From Mitsuaria sp. PDC51 (lineage in GTDB: Bacteria; Pseudomonadota; Gammaproteobacteria; Burkholderiales; Burkholderiaceae_C), in the NCBI RefSeq assembly GCF_900113225.1, contig NZ_FOZE01000002.1:1364001-1428000 (forward strand): 64,000 nt of DNA, given 5' to 3'. Under the pieces are notes generated by a model. That model was not told the origin of the DNA. It searched no databases and saw only the letters and a list, made by a program, of their open reading frames with translations. Made by a program: the position numbers and the translations under genes. Within the stretch, counting starts at the first letter, position 1. Every line of letters starts with the position of its first letter. Shown here piece by piece: positions 8,589-18,204 of the stretch.

Positions 8589-9323
8589 ATGACTTACTGT
8601 GTTGCCATGCGGCTGCGTGCCGGCCTGCTGTTCGCGTCGGATTCCCGCACCAACGCGGGCGTGGATCACATCGCCACCTTCCGCAAGATGAATGTGTTCG
8701 AGCAGCCTGGCGAACGCCTGATCACGCTGCTCAACGCCGGCAACCTGGCGACGACGCAGAGCGTGGTGAGCCTGCTGCGCCAGCGCGCGGTCGGCCAGGG
8801 CGCGCACCTGATGAACCTGACCTCGATGTACGACGTCGCGGAGCTGGTGGGCAAGACCCTCAAGGAAGTGGTCGCGCGCGACAGCGATGGTCCCGGCCAG
8901 CTCAACCAGGGCGTGGACTTCGGCGCCAACTTCATCGTTGGCGGCCAGATCCGGGGCGAGGCGCCGCGGATTTTCCATGTCTATCCGCAGGGCAACTTCA
9001 TCGAGGCCACGGAAGACACGCCCTACCTGCAGATCGGCGAATCCAAGTACGGCAAGCCCATCATCGACCGCGTGATCGATTTCGACAGCTCGCTGGCCGA
9101 GGCCACCAAGTGCGCGCTGATCTCGTTCGACTCGACGATCCGCAGCAATTTGTCGGTGGGCCTGCCGATCGACATGCTGCTCTACAAGACCGACAGCTTC
9201 GCGCCCGCGCAGCCCCACCGCATCACGCGGGAGGACCCCTACTTCATGAAGGTGAGCCAGGGCTGGGGCGGCGGCCTCAAGCGCGTCTTCGAGCAGTTGC
9301 CGGACGAGGACTGGTTCGCGTGA
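8589..9323 (+). CDS. Anbu (proteasome-type N-terminal-nucleophile peptidase)
   Basis: This 244-aa protein is an Anbu homologue, the bacterial relative of proteasome beta subunits (COG3484). The start MTYCVAMRLRAGLLFASDSR is diagnostic. After Met removal, Thr1 would be the nucleophile, with Asp17 (in SDSR) and Lys32 (in TFRKM) matching the proteasome Thr1/Asp17/Lys33 arrangement. Anbu assembles as an open helical ring rather than a closed barrel. It ends the ATP-grasp/alpha-E/transglutaminase operon, the context in which Anbu is usually found. Its natural substrate is unknown; proteolysis of the operon's peptide product is one proposal. Confidence 0.94.
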   Translation: MTYCVAMRLRAGLLFASDSRTNAGVDHIATFRKMNVFEQPGERLITLLNAGNLATTQSVVSLLRQRAVGQGAHLMNLTSMYDVAELVGKTLKEVVARDSDGPGQLNQGVDFGANFIVGGQIRGEAPRIFHVYPQGNFIEATEDTPYLQIGESKYGKPIIDRVIDFDSSLAEATKCALISFDSTIRSNLSVGLPIDMLLYKTDSFAPAQPHRITREDPYFMKVSQGWGGGLKRVFEQLPDEDWFA

Positions 9324-9340
9324 GCGAGCCCGGCTGACGC

Positions 9341-9811
9341 TCAGCGCTTGCAGTCGCAGACGTCGCTGCCGTTGTCGAAGACGACGCGCCAGCGGCCATC
9401 GGGATCGAGTCGCCAGGTCGATGCGAAGCGCGCGACCAGCTTGCCCTTCGCATGCACCGGTCCGGTCGAATAGGCGAGCGTGCCGTCCGGCAGCGCCTCG
9501 ACGAGATCGGGCGCCCATGAGAACGGCGCCTCGGCGCCATCGAAGAAGCGCTTCCATTCCGCGAGCACGGCTGCCCGGCCGCGCAGCGGCTTGCTGCCGT
9601 TGATGAAGATCGCGTCCTCCGCGACGAATTCGGCGAATGCCTTGAAGTCGCGTTTGGCCATGGTCGCGGCGAAGGCGATCTCGGCCTCGCGCACCGCGGA
9701 CGCGCCACTCGGCGCCACCGCCTGCGCCTGCAACGGCGCCATGAACGAAACCGCCAGCATGCCGGCGGTCAATGCCAAGGGGGATCGAAGGATCGAGCGG
9801 CGGTCGGGCAT
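9341..9811 (-). CDS. Exported SnoaL/DUF4440-like (NTF2 fold) protein
   Basis: This 156-aa protein has a signal peptide (MPDRRSILRSPLALTAG through PLQAQA), with an RR pair that could be weakly Tat-like. The rest is a cone-shaped NTF2/SnoaL-like domain: AEIAFAATMAKRDFKAFAEF, then EDAIFINGSKPLRGRAAVL, then GRWRVVFDNGSDVCD. Similar proteins act as ketosteroid isomerase-like or cytochrome-associated periplasmic factors, but no catalytic role can be read here. I chose the ATG at 9811 because AGGAG precedes it and the signal peptide starts there. It converges with the Anbu gene. Confidence 0.8.
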   Translation of the reverse strand: MPDRRSILRSPLALTAGMLAVSFMAPLQAQAVAPSGASAVREAEIAFAATMAKRDFKAFAEFVAEDAIFINGSKPLRGRAAVLAEWKRFFDGAEAPFSWAPDLVEALPDGTLAYSTGPVHAKGKLVARFASTWRLDPDGRWRVVFDNGSDVCDCKR

Positions 9812-9906
9812 GGCGAGGCTCCTGGTGACGTAGGCCGAGGAGTCTAGGCCGCGCGCGCCCTCATGCCGATGGACACGCCCCTTTCGATGGCCCCCTCCCG
9901 AGCGAC

Positions 9907-10708
<802 letters not shown>

Positions 10709-10725
<17 letters not shown>

Positions 10726-11362
10726 GTTGCTTCCTCTCCAGATGTTGGGCAGCCAGGCTCACGGGGAAGCACAGCGCGAAATAGAACAGCGCCACGCAGC
10801 CGAAGACCAGGAAGGGCTTGAAGCTCGCGTTGGCGATCATCCCGCCCGCCTTGGTCAGCTCCACGAATCCGATCACCGAGGCCAGCGCGGTCCCCTTGAT
10901 CACCTGCACCAGGAACCCGACCGTCGGCGCGATCGCCAGGCGCGCGGCCTGCGGCAGGATCACGTGCCGCAGCTGCTCGCCGAAGCTCATGGCCAGGCTG
11001 CGCGCGGCCTCCCACTGGCCGCGCGGCACGGCCTCGACGCAGCCCCGCCAGATCTCGACCAGGTAGGCGCTCGTGTAGAGCGTCAGCGCCAGCGACGCCG
11101 CCGTCCACGCCGACACCTCGATGCCCAGCAGCGCCAGCCCGAAGTAGGCGAGGAACAGCTGCATCAGCAGCGGCGTGCCCTGGAACAGCGCGACGTACGC
11201 GCCGATCAGGCGCTGCGTCTTGCGGCCCAGGCCGATGCGCAGGCACAGCAGGGTGCCGCCGACCAGGCCACCGCCGATGAAGGCGATCAGCGACAGCGCC
11301 ACCGTCCAGCGCAGCGCGAGCGCCAGGTTGCGCAGGATGTCCCAGAGGGTGAACTCGATCAT
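10709..11362 (-). CDS. Amino-acid ABC transporter permease (second subunit)
   Basis: This 217-aa inner-membrane permease of the HisM/GlnP type starts MIEFTLWDILRNLALALRW. The EAA-type coupling loop reads GQWEAARSLAMSFGEQLRHV followed by ILPQA. The ATG overlaps the stop codon of the first permease as ATGA, and the end overlaps the ATPase gene by 17 nt, so the three transport genes are translated as a coupled set. The two permeases share the same start, MIEF, and a similar EAA loop, which suggests an old duplication forming a heterodimer. Confidence 0.92.
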
Positions 11363-12084
11363 GGACGGCTCCCCGTGCCGGTGCCGGCCAGGCGTCGCCA
11401 CAGCGCCGGCCGTGTCGGCGCCGGTGCGCCGCCGAAGAACCACCGCGGCCCGGCCCACAGCAGCAGGCGCCGCACCAGCACGGACAGCGCCAGGTAGATC
11501 AGCGTCGCGACGATGAAGGCCTCGAACGCGCGGAAGTTGCGGCTCTGGATCAGGTTGGCGGCGTAGCTGAGCTCCTCGGTGGAGATCTGCCCGCACACCG
11601 CCGAGCCCAGCATCACGATCACGATCTGGCTCGTCATCGCCGGCCACACCCGCTTGAACGCCGGCGGCAGGATCACGCGCGTGAAGACCTGCGTCGGCCC
11701 GAGCGCCAGGCTCTGCGCCGCTTCCCACTGGCCCTTGGGCGCGGCCTGGATGCCGGCGCGCAGGATCTCGGTGCCGTAGGCGCCCAGGTTCAGCGTCATC
11801 GCGATCAGCGAGGCGCTGGTCGGCGACAGCTTCACGCCCAGCGACGGCAGGCCGAAGAACACGAAGAACAGCTGCACGATGAACGGCGTGTTGCGCAGCA
11901 GCTCGACGTAGACGCCGACCAGGCGCCGCGCCCAGGCCGGGCCGCAGGCGCGCGTCCAGGCGCCCAGCGTCGCGATCGCCAGGCCCAGCGGCACCGCGAT
12001 CACGGTCAGGCCCACGGTCCACGCCAGGCCGCGCAGCAGCAGCGGCCATTCGGCAAGGACGGCGCCGAAGTCGAACTCGATCAT
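11359..12084 (-). CDS. Amino-acid ABC transporter permease (first subunit)
   Basis: This 241-aa permease pairs with the gene after it. It begins MIEFDFGAVLAEWPLLLRGL and contains the coupling loop GQWEAAQSLALGPTQVFTRV then ILPPA. The substrate cannot be read from the sequence. The C-terminal part after the last membrane helix (FGGAPAPTRPALWRRL) is longer than in the partner subunit and is basic. The gene lies 72 nt after the substrate-binding protein gene. Confidence 0.92.
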   Translation of the reverse strand: MIEFDFGAVLAEWPLLLRGLAWTVGLTVIAVPLGLAIATLGAWTRACGPAWARRLVGVYVELLRNTPFIVQLFFVFFGLPSLGVKLSPTSASLIAMTLNLGAYGTEILRAGIQAAPKGQWEAAQSLALGPTQVFTRVILPPAFKRVWPAMTSQIVIVMLGSAVCGQISTEELSYAANLIQSRNFRAFEAFIVATLIYLALSVLVRRLLLWAGPRWFFGGAPAPTRPALWRRLAGTGTGSRP

Positions 12085-12156
12085 GGGCGGCTCCAGGAGG
12101 GACCAGCGAACGGCGCGGTCGGTCTCACGTCAGGCACGGTGGCGATCCGCGTCCGC

Positions 12157-12966
12157 TCAGAGCGGCAGCTCGCCGGCGCCGCGGCCCAGCCACTTCTTGG
12201 ACAGCGCCTCGAGCTCGCCCGCCTGCTTGGCCGCCGCGATGATCGCGTTGACCTTGGCCAGCAGCGCGTCCTCGCCCTTGGCGACGCCGATGAAGCAGGG
12301 GCTGTCCTTGAGCAGCAGCTTGTATTCGACATTCAGGCCGGGCTGGCGCTGCATCAGGTTGCCGGCGACCGCGGCGCTGGTGGCCAGCACCTGCGTCTGG
12401 CCGGCGGCGAATGCGGCGATGGTCGCGTTGTTGTCCTCGAAGCGCTTGAACTCCAGCGTCGACGGCGCGACCTTGGCCAGCTCCTGGTCCTCCATCGCGC
12501 CGCGCGTGACCGCGACGCTCTTGCCGGCGAGGTCGGCGAAGCTCTTGATCGCCAGGCTTTTGGGCGCGAAGACCGCCTGATAGAAGGGTGCGTAGGCCGA
12601 GCTGAAGGCGATCACCTTCTCGCGCTCCGGGTTCTTGCCGAGCGTGGAGATGACCAGGTCGGCCTTCTTCGTCTGCAGGTAGGGAATGCGGTTGGCGCTG
12701 GTCACCGGCACCAGCTCGACCTTCACGCCGAGCCTGGCGGCGATCAGCTCGGCCATCGCGACGTCCAGGCCCTGCGGCTTCATGTCGGGACCGACGAAGC
12801 CGTAGGGCGGGTAGTCGGTCGGGATGGCGATCTTGATGGTCTTGGCCTTGGTGATCGTGTCCAGCGCGGTCTGCGCCTGGGCGCCCAGCGCGAGCAGGCC
12901 CAGGCCCGCGGCCAGCAGCAGGCGGCGCGGCAGCGCGCGGACGGAGGAACGGACGGCGTGGCTCAT
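12157..12966 (-). CDS. Periplasmic substrate-binding protein of the polar amino-acid ABC importer (SBP family 3)
   Basis: This 269-aa protein has a signal peptide (basic stretch, then LLLAAGLGLLALGAQAQ) followed by an SBP_bac_3 domain: IKIAIPTDYPPYGFVGPD, then LDVAMAELIAARLGVKVELV, then KKADLVISTLGKNPEREK. An AGGAG site lies before the ATG at 12966, which overlaps the stop of the GntR regulator gene as ATGA. Members of this family bind glutamate, glutamine, cystine, opines or aromatic acids. The nearby nadC makes a nicotinate-pathway acid worth testing as a ligand, but this is only a guess. Confidence 0.92.
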   Translation of the reverse strand: MSHAVRSSVRALPRRLLLAAGLGLLALGAQAQTALDTITKAKTIKIAIPTDYPPYGFVGPDMKPQGLDVAMAELIAARLGVKVELVPVTSANRIPYLQTKKADLVISTLGKNPEREKVIAFSSAYAPFYQAVFAPKSLAIKSFADLAGKSVAVTRGAMEDQELAKVAPSTLEFKRFEDNNATIAAFAAGQTQVLATSAAVAGNLMQRQPGLNVEYKLLLKDSPCFIGVAKGEDALLAKVNAIIAAAKQAGELEALSKKWLGRGAGELPL

Positions 12967-13754
12967 AACAAGGCTCCTAGGTAGGCGGGGGCGGGATCGG
13001 CGGGGTCGGACCCGTCGCGGCGCGCGGCGCGCGGGCGGCGGGAGGTCGAGGGAGCGACGGATGCGGCGGTGGCGGCCGGCGACGCGAGCGGCGTCAGCGC
13101 CTGCCGCAGCTGGTGCAGCGGGTCGTCGGTCTGCGTGTCGAGTTGAAGGCCCGACTGCACGCTGGCCAGGTGGGCGGCCATCAGCGCTTCGGCGCCCGCG
13201 GCGTCGCCGCGCTCGAGCGCCGCGACGATCGCGACATGCTCCTGGCAGGACTGCGCCGCCTCGTGCGACGACTGGTAGAGCATCGCGATCAGCGTGGTGC
13301 GCGCGGTGTAGTCGCGCAGCGTGTCGGCGAGCAGGCTGTTGCCCAGGCACTCGGCCAGGCAGACATGGAAGTCGCCGAGCAGGAAGCTGCGCGCGCCGAC
13401 GTCGTCGCCGCGCAGCGCGGCCTTCTCCTGCGCCAGGTGTTTCTTCAGCCGCGTCAGCGCCGGCTTGTCCAGGGCGCGGCGGCCGCGCAGCAGGCCGAGC
13501 TCGATGACGCGGCGCGCCTCGAAGGCTTCACGGGCCTCCTCGCGCGAGGGCGCGATCAGGTACCAGCCGCGCCGCGCGCTGACCGTGACGATGCCCCGCG
13601 CGGCCAGGCGCGTCAGCGCCTCGCGGACGATGGTGCGGCTGCAGTCGAAGAGCAGCGCCAGCGGCTGCTCGCCGAGCCGCGTGCCCGGCGCCAGCTTCTG
13701 CGCGAGCACGGCGTCGATGATCCGTTGGCTGATGTCGGTGGCGGTGATGCCCAT
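12963..13754 (-). CDS. GntR-family transcriptional regulator (FadR/FCD subfamily)
   Basis: This 263-aa regulator has an N-terminal winged helix (residues about 8-70: ISQRIIDAVLAQKLAPGTRL, then CSRTIVREALTRLAARGIVT) and a helical FCD ligand-binding domain (EARRVIELGLLRGRRAL, later HEAAQSCQEHVAIVAALERG with the usual metal-binding His). The last 35 residues are a low-complexity tail rich in R, P and A. Its stop overlaps the start of the substrate-binding protein gene, so regulator and transporter probably form one unit. It is likely a ligand-responsive repressor of the importer. Confidence 0.9.
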   Translation of the reverse strand: MGITATDISQRIIDAVLAQKLAPGTRLGEQPLALLFDCSRTIVREALTRLAARGIVTVSARRGWYLIAPSREEAREAFEARRVIELGLLRGRRALDKPALTRLKKHLAQEKAALRGDDVGARSFLLGDFHVCLAECLGNSLLADTLRDYTARTTLIAMLYQSSHEAAQSCQEHVAIVAALERGDAAGAEALMAAHLASVQSGLQLDTQTDDPLHQLRQALTPLASPAATAASVAPSTSRRPRAARRDGSDPADPAPAYLGALL

Positions 13755-13897
13755 GCCCAGGGCATTGCAGCTTCCGTGCCAGCGGCCGCCACGCGTGCCT
13801 CACTGGCGCATCTGTCTTGTATGCAAGCCAGGACGACACACGCGTGCCGCCGTTGCGCACAAGCTTGGTGTGCGAGGCACCGTCCCGGTGCCTGGCC

Positions 13898-14758
13898 TCA
13901 GCCCTCGACCCGCATCGAGTAGTCCACCGCCTTGGCGTCCTTGGTGAGGCGCCCGACCGAGATGCGGTCGACGCCGGTGGCCGCGATCCAGCGCAGCTGG
14001 TCGATGGCCACGCCGCCCGACACCTCCAGCAGCGCCCGGCCGCCGGCGATGGCCACCGCCTCGCGCATCATCGGCTCGCTGAAGTTGTCCAGCAGCACGC
14101 TGACCGCGCCGGCGGCCAGCGCCTCGCGCAGCTGCTCCAGGGTCTCGACCTCGACCTGGATGGACACGCCGGCGTTCAGCGCCTGCGCCTGCCGCAGCGC
14201 CTGCGTCACGCCGCCGGCCGCGGCGATGTGGTTTTCCTTGATCAGGATGCCGTCGTACAGCGCCAGGCGCTGGTTCGCGCCGCCGCCCACGCGCACCGCG
14301 TACTTCTGCGCCAGGCGCAGCCCGGGCAGGGTCTTGCGCGTGTCCAGCACCGCGCAGCCGCGCGGGTTCGGACTGGCGCCCTCGATGGCGCGGGCATGGG
14401 CGCGCGTCGCCGTCGCGGTGCCCGACAGCAGCTGCAGGAAGTTCAGCGCCGGCCGCTCGGCCGAGAGCAGCGAGCGGCCCTCGGCCTCGATGCGGCAGAC
14501 GAGGGTGTCGGGCGCCATGTCGGCACCCTCGTCGTACAGCCACTCGATCCGCGACGAGCCGTCCAGCGCCAGGAACACGCCCTCGAACCAGTCGCGGCCG
14601 CACAGCACCGCCGCCTCGCGCACCCGCACATGGGCCTGCACGCGCCGGCCCGCCGGCACCAGCCGCGCGGTCCAGTCGCTAATGCCGATGTCCTCGAACA
14701 GCGCGTCGCGGATGTTGCGCGCGCGGGCCTCGTCCAGGGTCTCGTTGTGGTCGAACAT
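13898..14758 (-). CDS. nadC: Nicotinate-nucleotide pyrophosphorylase (quinolinate phosphoribosyltransferase)
   Basis: This 286-aa enzyme converts quinolinate and PRPP to nicotinate mononucleotide, CO2 and PPi in de novo NAD synthesis. Family marks are the N-terminal sandwich domain (ARNIRDALFEDIGISDWTA), NFLQLLSGTATATRAHARAI, DTRKTLPGLRLAQKYAV, then LYDGILIKENHIAAAGG, the EVE of IQVEVETLEQLREAL and LLDNFSEPMMREAV. Length is normal. It starts 25 nt after the FAH-family hydrolase gene, which suggests co-transcription. nadA and nadB are not in the window. Confidence 0.95.
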   Translation of the reverse strand: MFDHNETLDEARARNIRDALFEDIGISDWTARLVPAGRRVQAHVRVREAAVLCGRDWFEGVFLALDGSSRIEWLYDEGADMAPDTLVCRIEAEGRSLLSAERPALNFLQLLSGTATATRAHARAIEGASPNPRGCAVLDTRKTLPGLRLAQKYAVRVGGGANQRLALYDGILIKENHIAAAGGVTQALRQAQALNAGVSIQVEVETLEQLREALAAGAVSVLLDNFSEPMMREAVAIAGGRALLEVSGGVAIDQLRWIAATGVDRISVGRLTKDAKAVDYSMRVEG

Positions 14759-14783
14759 CGTCGCGGTCCCGGCTGCCTCTGGA

Positions 14784-15482
14784 TTACTCGGCGTCGCCGA
14801 TGGTGATCGACAGCTCGCCGAAGCCCTCGATGACGCCGGTGATCACGTCGCCCGGCTTCACCGGGCCGACGCCTTCGGGCGTGCCGGTGTAGATCAGGTC
14901 GCCCGGCGCCAGGTGATAGAACTGCGACAGGTTGGCCACCAGCTCCGGAATGCTCCAGATCATGTCGGACAGGTCACCGCGCTGCTTCTCGACGCCGTTC
15001 ACCGCCAGCGTGATCGCGCCCTGGGACAACTCGCCCAGCTCCGAACGCGGCACCAGCGGCGTGATGACGGCCGAATGCTCGAAGCCCTTGCCCAGGTCCC
15101 AGGGCCGGCCGATGGCCTTGGCCTCGTTCTGCAGGTCGCGGCGCGTCATGTCCAGGCCGGCGGCGTAACCCCAGACCGCGTCGGCGGCCTGCTCGGGCGT
15201 GGCCTTGAAGACCGGCTTGCCGATCGCCACGACCAGTTCCATCTCGTAATGCAGGTTCTTCGTGCCGGGCGCGTAGGGGATGGTGCCGCCCGACGGCGCC
15301 AGCGCGCTGGCCGGCTTGGTGAAGTAGAACGGCGGCTCGCGGTCCGGATCGCTGCCCATCTCGCGGGCATGCGCCGCGTAGTTGCGACCGACGCAGAAGA
15401 TGCGGCTCACGGCATAGCGCGCATCGCTGCCGCGCACGGCCACGGCGGCCTGCGGCGCTGGGGGGAAGACATAAGTGCTCAT
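14784..15482 (-). CDS. Fumarylacetoacetate-hydrolase (FAH) family protein
   Basis: This 232-aa protein should cleave or hydrate a beta-diketo or fumaryl/maleylpyruvate-type substrate in a metal-dependent reaction. Seen are the family start IFCVGRNYAAHAREMG, the metal ligands in NLHYEMELVVAIGK, GYAAGLDMTRRDLQNEAK and the late LIYTGTPEGVGPVKPGD. Short single-domain members of this size include fumarylpyruvate hydrolase and oxaloacetate tautomerase-like proteins; the exact substrate cannot be chosen. I used the ATG at 15482, though no good ribosome site is visible. A GTG at 15557 would add 25 residues without homology. It is divergent from rlpA and precedes nadC. Confidence 0.85.
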   Translation of the reverse strand: MSTYVFPPAPQAAVAVRGSDARYAVSRIFCVGRNYAAHAREMGSDPDREPPFYFTKPASALAPSGGTIPYAPGTKNLHYEMELVVAIGKPVFKATPEQAADAVWGYAAGLDMTRRDLQNEAKAIGRPWDLGKGFEHSAVITPLVPRSELGELSQGAITLAVNGVEKQRGDLSDMIWSIPELVANLSQFYHLAPGDLIYTGTPEGVGPVKPGDVITGVIEGFGELSITIGDAE

Positions 15483-15580
15483 GGCGTGCGGAGGTAACGA
15501 TCGCAACGATCGTGCAAGGAAGGAGGGGAGCGCGGAGCATAACCTTGGCAAATCCACGCGGCATTGCTAGGGTTGCGGCC

Positions 15581-16849
15581 ATGTTTGAAGCCCGCCCCGC
15601 CGGCCAGCGCCTGGCCGTCCTGACGTGTGCCCTGATCCTGGCCGCCTGCGCCAGCCGCGGTCCCACCCCCAGCCGCCCCGCCCCGGGCGGCCCCAAGCCC
15701 TCCTCCTGGCCCGACCGCGACGGCCCCGACGCCGTCGTCCCGCCCGACCTGCAGAAGGTGCCCGACGCGGTGCCGCGGCTGGAATCCATCCGCAAGGGCG
15801 GCCCCAACAAGCCCTACGAGGTGCTGGGCGAGCGCTACGAGCCGATCGCCGACGACAAGCCGCTGGTCCAGAAGGGCCTGGCGTCCTGGTACGGCCGCAA
15901 GTTCCACGGCCGGCCGACGTCCAGCGGCGAGATCTACAACATGTACGCGATGACCGCCGCCCACGCGACCATCCCGATCCCGAGCTACGCGCGCGTGCGC
16001 AATCCCAAGAATGGCCGCGAGGTCATCGTCCGCATCAATGACCGCGGACCGTTCCACAAGGGCCGGATCATCGACCTGAGCTACACCGCCGCGCTCAAGC
16101 TGGGCGTGCTGAACGGCGTGGCGCCGGTCGAGATCGAGCGCATCACCTACGAGGACATCCGCACCGGCGCCTGGACCCGCGACCGCGACACGCTGTCGCC
16201 CGATCCCAAGGTCGCGCCCGACACGCCGGTCTATGCCGCCGCGACGCCCAGCGGCGCGCCCGATCCGACGACGACCGCGCAGCTGCGTCCGCCGGCCGCG
16301 CCGGTGACCGTGCCGGCGCAGGTGCCGCTGCCGGTGCCGGTGGTTCCGGCGGTGGCGCGCGCCGACAAGCCGGGAACGTCGACCGGCGCGGCGACGGGCA
16401 CGGGCACGGCAACGGGCACGACGCCGTCCGCCAATCCGGACGCCGGGCCGGATGCCAGCCTGACGCCGATCCCCATCACCGCGCTGCCGCCCGGCAGCGA
16501 CCTGCCGCCGTCCGGCCAGTCCAAGGCCGAGGCCATGGCGGTCGCCACCGCCGGCGCCATCGCCGCGGCCGATCCGCAGGCGCCGGTACCCGCGCTCAAG
16601 ATCGCCGCGGCGGCGCAGGGCTTCTGGCTGCAGTTCGGCGCCTTCTCGCGGCTCGAAGGCGCGGAGCAGCTGCGCGAGCAGTTCACCCGCGGCATGGAGG
16701 AGATCGCGCCGATGCTGACGATCTTCAAGGACCGCAACCTGCACCGCCTGCAGGCCGGCCCCTTCGCGAGCCGCGAGGACGCGCGCGCCGCCGCCGACCG
16801 GGTGCGCACCGCGATGTCGCTGACGCCGGTGCTGGTCGAGCGCCGCTGA
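15581..16849 (+). CDS. rlpA: Septal-ring lytic transglycosylase RlpA (rare lipoprotein A) with SPOR domain
   Basis: This 422-aa outer-membrane lipoprotein cleaves denuded peptidoglycan strands at the septum. The signal peptide ends in the lipobox LILAAC (Cys at about residue 24). A double-psi beta-barrel follows: GLASWYGRKFHGRPTSSGE, then YNMYAMTAAHATIPIPSYA and VRINDRGPFHKGRIIDLSY, with the catalytic region intact. A long Ala/Pro/Thr-rich linker leads to a C-terminal SPOR domain (FWLQFGAFSRLEGAEQLREQ) that binds denuded glycans. The ATG is preceded by AGGG. The linker contains ATGTGTAT-like residue repeats. Confidence 0.94.
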   Translation: MFEARPAGQRLAVLTCALILAACASRGPTPSRPAPGGPKPSSWPDRDGPDAVVPPDLQKVPDAVPRLESIRKGGPNKPYEVLGERYEPIADDKPLVQKGLASWYGRKFHGRPTSSGEIYNMYAMTAAHATIPIPSYARVRNPKNGREVIVRINDRGPFHKGRIIDLSYTAALKLGVLNGVAPVEIERITYEDIRTGAWTRDRDTLSPDPKVAPDTPVYAAATPSGAPDPTTTAQLRPPAAPVTVPAQVPLPVPVVPAVARADKPGTSTGAATGTGTATGTTPSANPDAGPDASLTPIPITALPPGSDLPPSGQSKAEAMAVATAGAIAAADPQAPVPALKIAAAAQGFWLQFGAFSRLEGAEQLREQFTRGMEEIAPMLTIFKDRNLHRLQAGPFASREDARAAADRVRTAMSLTPVLVERR

Positions 16850-17015
16850 GCGCCGCGGAACACCGGCGAGCGCCCGTCGGTCACCCTGACCGGGCGCGGC
16901 CCGCACGCCGATTGCCCCGTTCCAGGCGGGGCGCCGTGGGGCGCTTCGTCCCTGGGAGAGGAAGCCGGGGCCGGTGACGACGGCGCGATGGTGCGCCGCG
17001 CATCGCCCTGCGAAG

Positions 17016-18179
17016 ATGACCCGCATGCCGCCGCTCGACGCCGCCACGCTGCTGATGGTGATCGCCGTCATCGATACCGTCGCGTGCATCGTCTGGCTCG
17101 CGCTGGGCGAGGTGCTGCGCATCGCGCCGCGCGCGGCGCGTCGGCTCTCCGCCTATCACGGCGTGTGCGCGCTGGCCTGGTGGCCCGCCTTGCCGGCCGC
17201 GATGGAGCGCCTGGTCGCGCTGCCGCTGGACGTGATCGCGGCGGGACTGCTCGCCGCCGGCGTGCGCGGGCTGATGCGGGTGCGCTACGGCGCCCCGGAC
17301 ATCCTCGCGATCGTGGCGCTGGGGCTGGTGGCGACCGCCCTCACCGCGGGCGATCCGGACCTGTCCTCGGCGCGGGCCGTCTCCAACATCGCCGGCGGCG
17401 TGCTCGCGCTGATGGCCGCCTGGGACGTCGCCCTCGGCGCCGGCTTCCGCGCCGGCTTGACCGCCATCGTCGTGACGCCCTACCTCGTGCTGGCCGGCGG
17501 CTGCCTCTGGCGCGCCGGCGGGCTGCTGGGCTGGACGCCGGCGGGACTGGGCGTCGCCGGGCTGGGCGCCAACGCGCCGCTGGCGATGCTGCGGCTGGTC
17601 GTCGACCTGACCATCGCCACCGGCCTGATCGCGCTGGTGATGCAGCGCCTGATCGCGCGCGTGCGCCACCTGACGCGGCGCGACGCCTTGACCGGCCTGC
17701 TGAACCGGCGCGCGATCGAGGACCATCTCGCACGCCTGCAGGCGCTGACCGAACGCGGCTGCGCCAACGCGGTGATGGTGCTGGACGTGGACCATTTCAA
17801 GCGCATCAACGACGAACTGGGACATGCCGGCGGCGACGCCGCGCTGCAGCACCTGGCCGCCGTGCTGGGCGCGACGCTGCGCGACACCGACTGCTTCGGC
17901 CGGCTCGGCGGCGAGGAGTTCGCCGTGCTGCTGCCCGACACCGAGCTCGACGGCGCGATGCTGGTCGCGGAGCGCCTGCGCGAGCTGCTGCAGAAACACC
18001 CGCTGGCCTGGGGCGACAAGCTCTGGCCGATCAGCGCGAGCTTCGGCGTCGCCACCATGCGCGCCGGCGACACCCATGGCCACGGTGCGCTGTCGCGGGC
18101 CGACGCGGCGATGTATGCCGCGAAGGCGCGTGGCCGCAACCGCGTCCTGCGCGCCGCCGGCGAAGCGGAGTTCGCGTGA
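17016..18179 (+). CDS. Membrane diguanylate cyclase (GGDEF), first of a tandem pair
   Basis: This protein of about 387 aa has an N-terminal half of six or more hydrophobic segments (AATLLMVIAVIDTVACIVWL through MLRLVVDLTIATGLIALVMQ) with no recognised sensor domain, and a C-terminal GGDEF domain. The domain start is RDALTGLLNRRAIEDHL, the metal site VLDVDHFKRINDELGHAGGD, the active loop GGEEF, and RDTD five residues before it is an I-site. The start is uncertain: a GTG at 16974 would add 14 residues. The next gene has the same architecture and begins 25 nt after the stop, so the two look like an old tandem duplication. Confidence 0.9.
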   Translation: MTRMPPLDAATLLMVIAVIDTVACIVWLALGEVLRIAPRAARRLSAYHGVCALAWWPALPAAMERLVALPLDVIAAGLLAAGVRGLMRVRYGAPDILAIVALGLVATALTAGDPDLSSARAVSNIAGGVLALMAAWDVALGAGFRAGLTAIVVTPYLVLAGGCLWRAGGLLGWTPAGLGVAGLGANAPLAMLRLVVDLTIATGLIALVMQRLIARVRHLTRRDALTGLLNRRAIEDHLARLQALTERGCANAVMVLDVDHFKRINDELGHAGGDAALQHLAAVLGATLRDTDCFGRLGGEEFAVLLPDTELDGAMLVAERLRELLQKHPLAWGDKLWPISASFGVATMRAGDTHGHGALSRADAAMYAAKARGRNRVLRAAGEAEFA

Positions 18180-18204
18180 GTCCCCCGACGATGGAGCCCG
18201 CCTG

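Noticed and set aside
15482-15557. Longer FAH-family start at a GTG (15557)
   Set aside because: It would add 25 residues without family similarity and bring the start within 25 bp of the divergent rlpA gene. The family begins near the chosen ATG.
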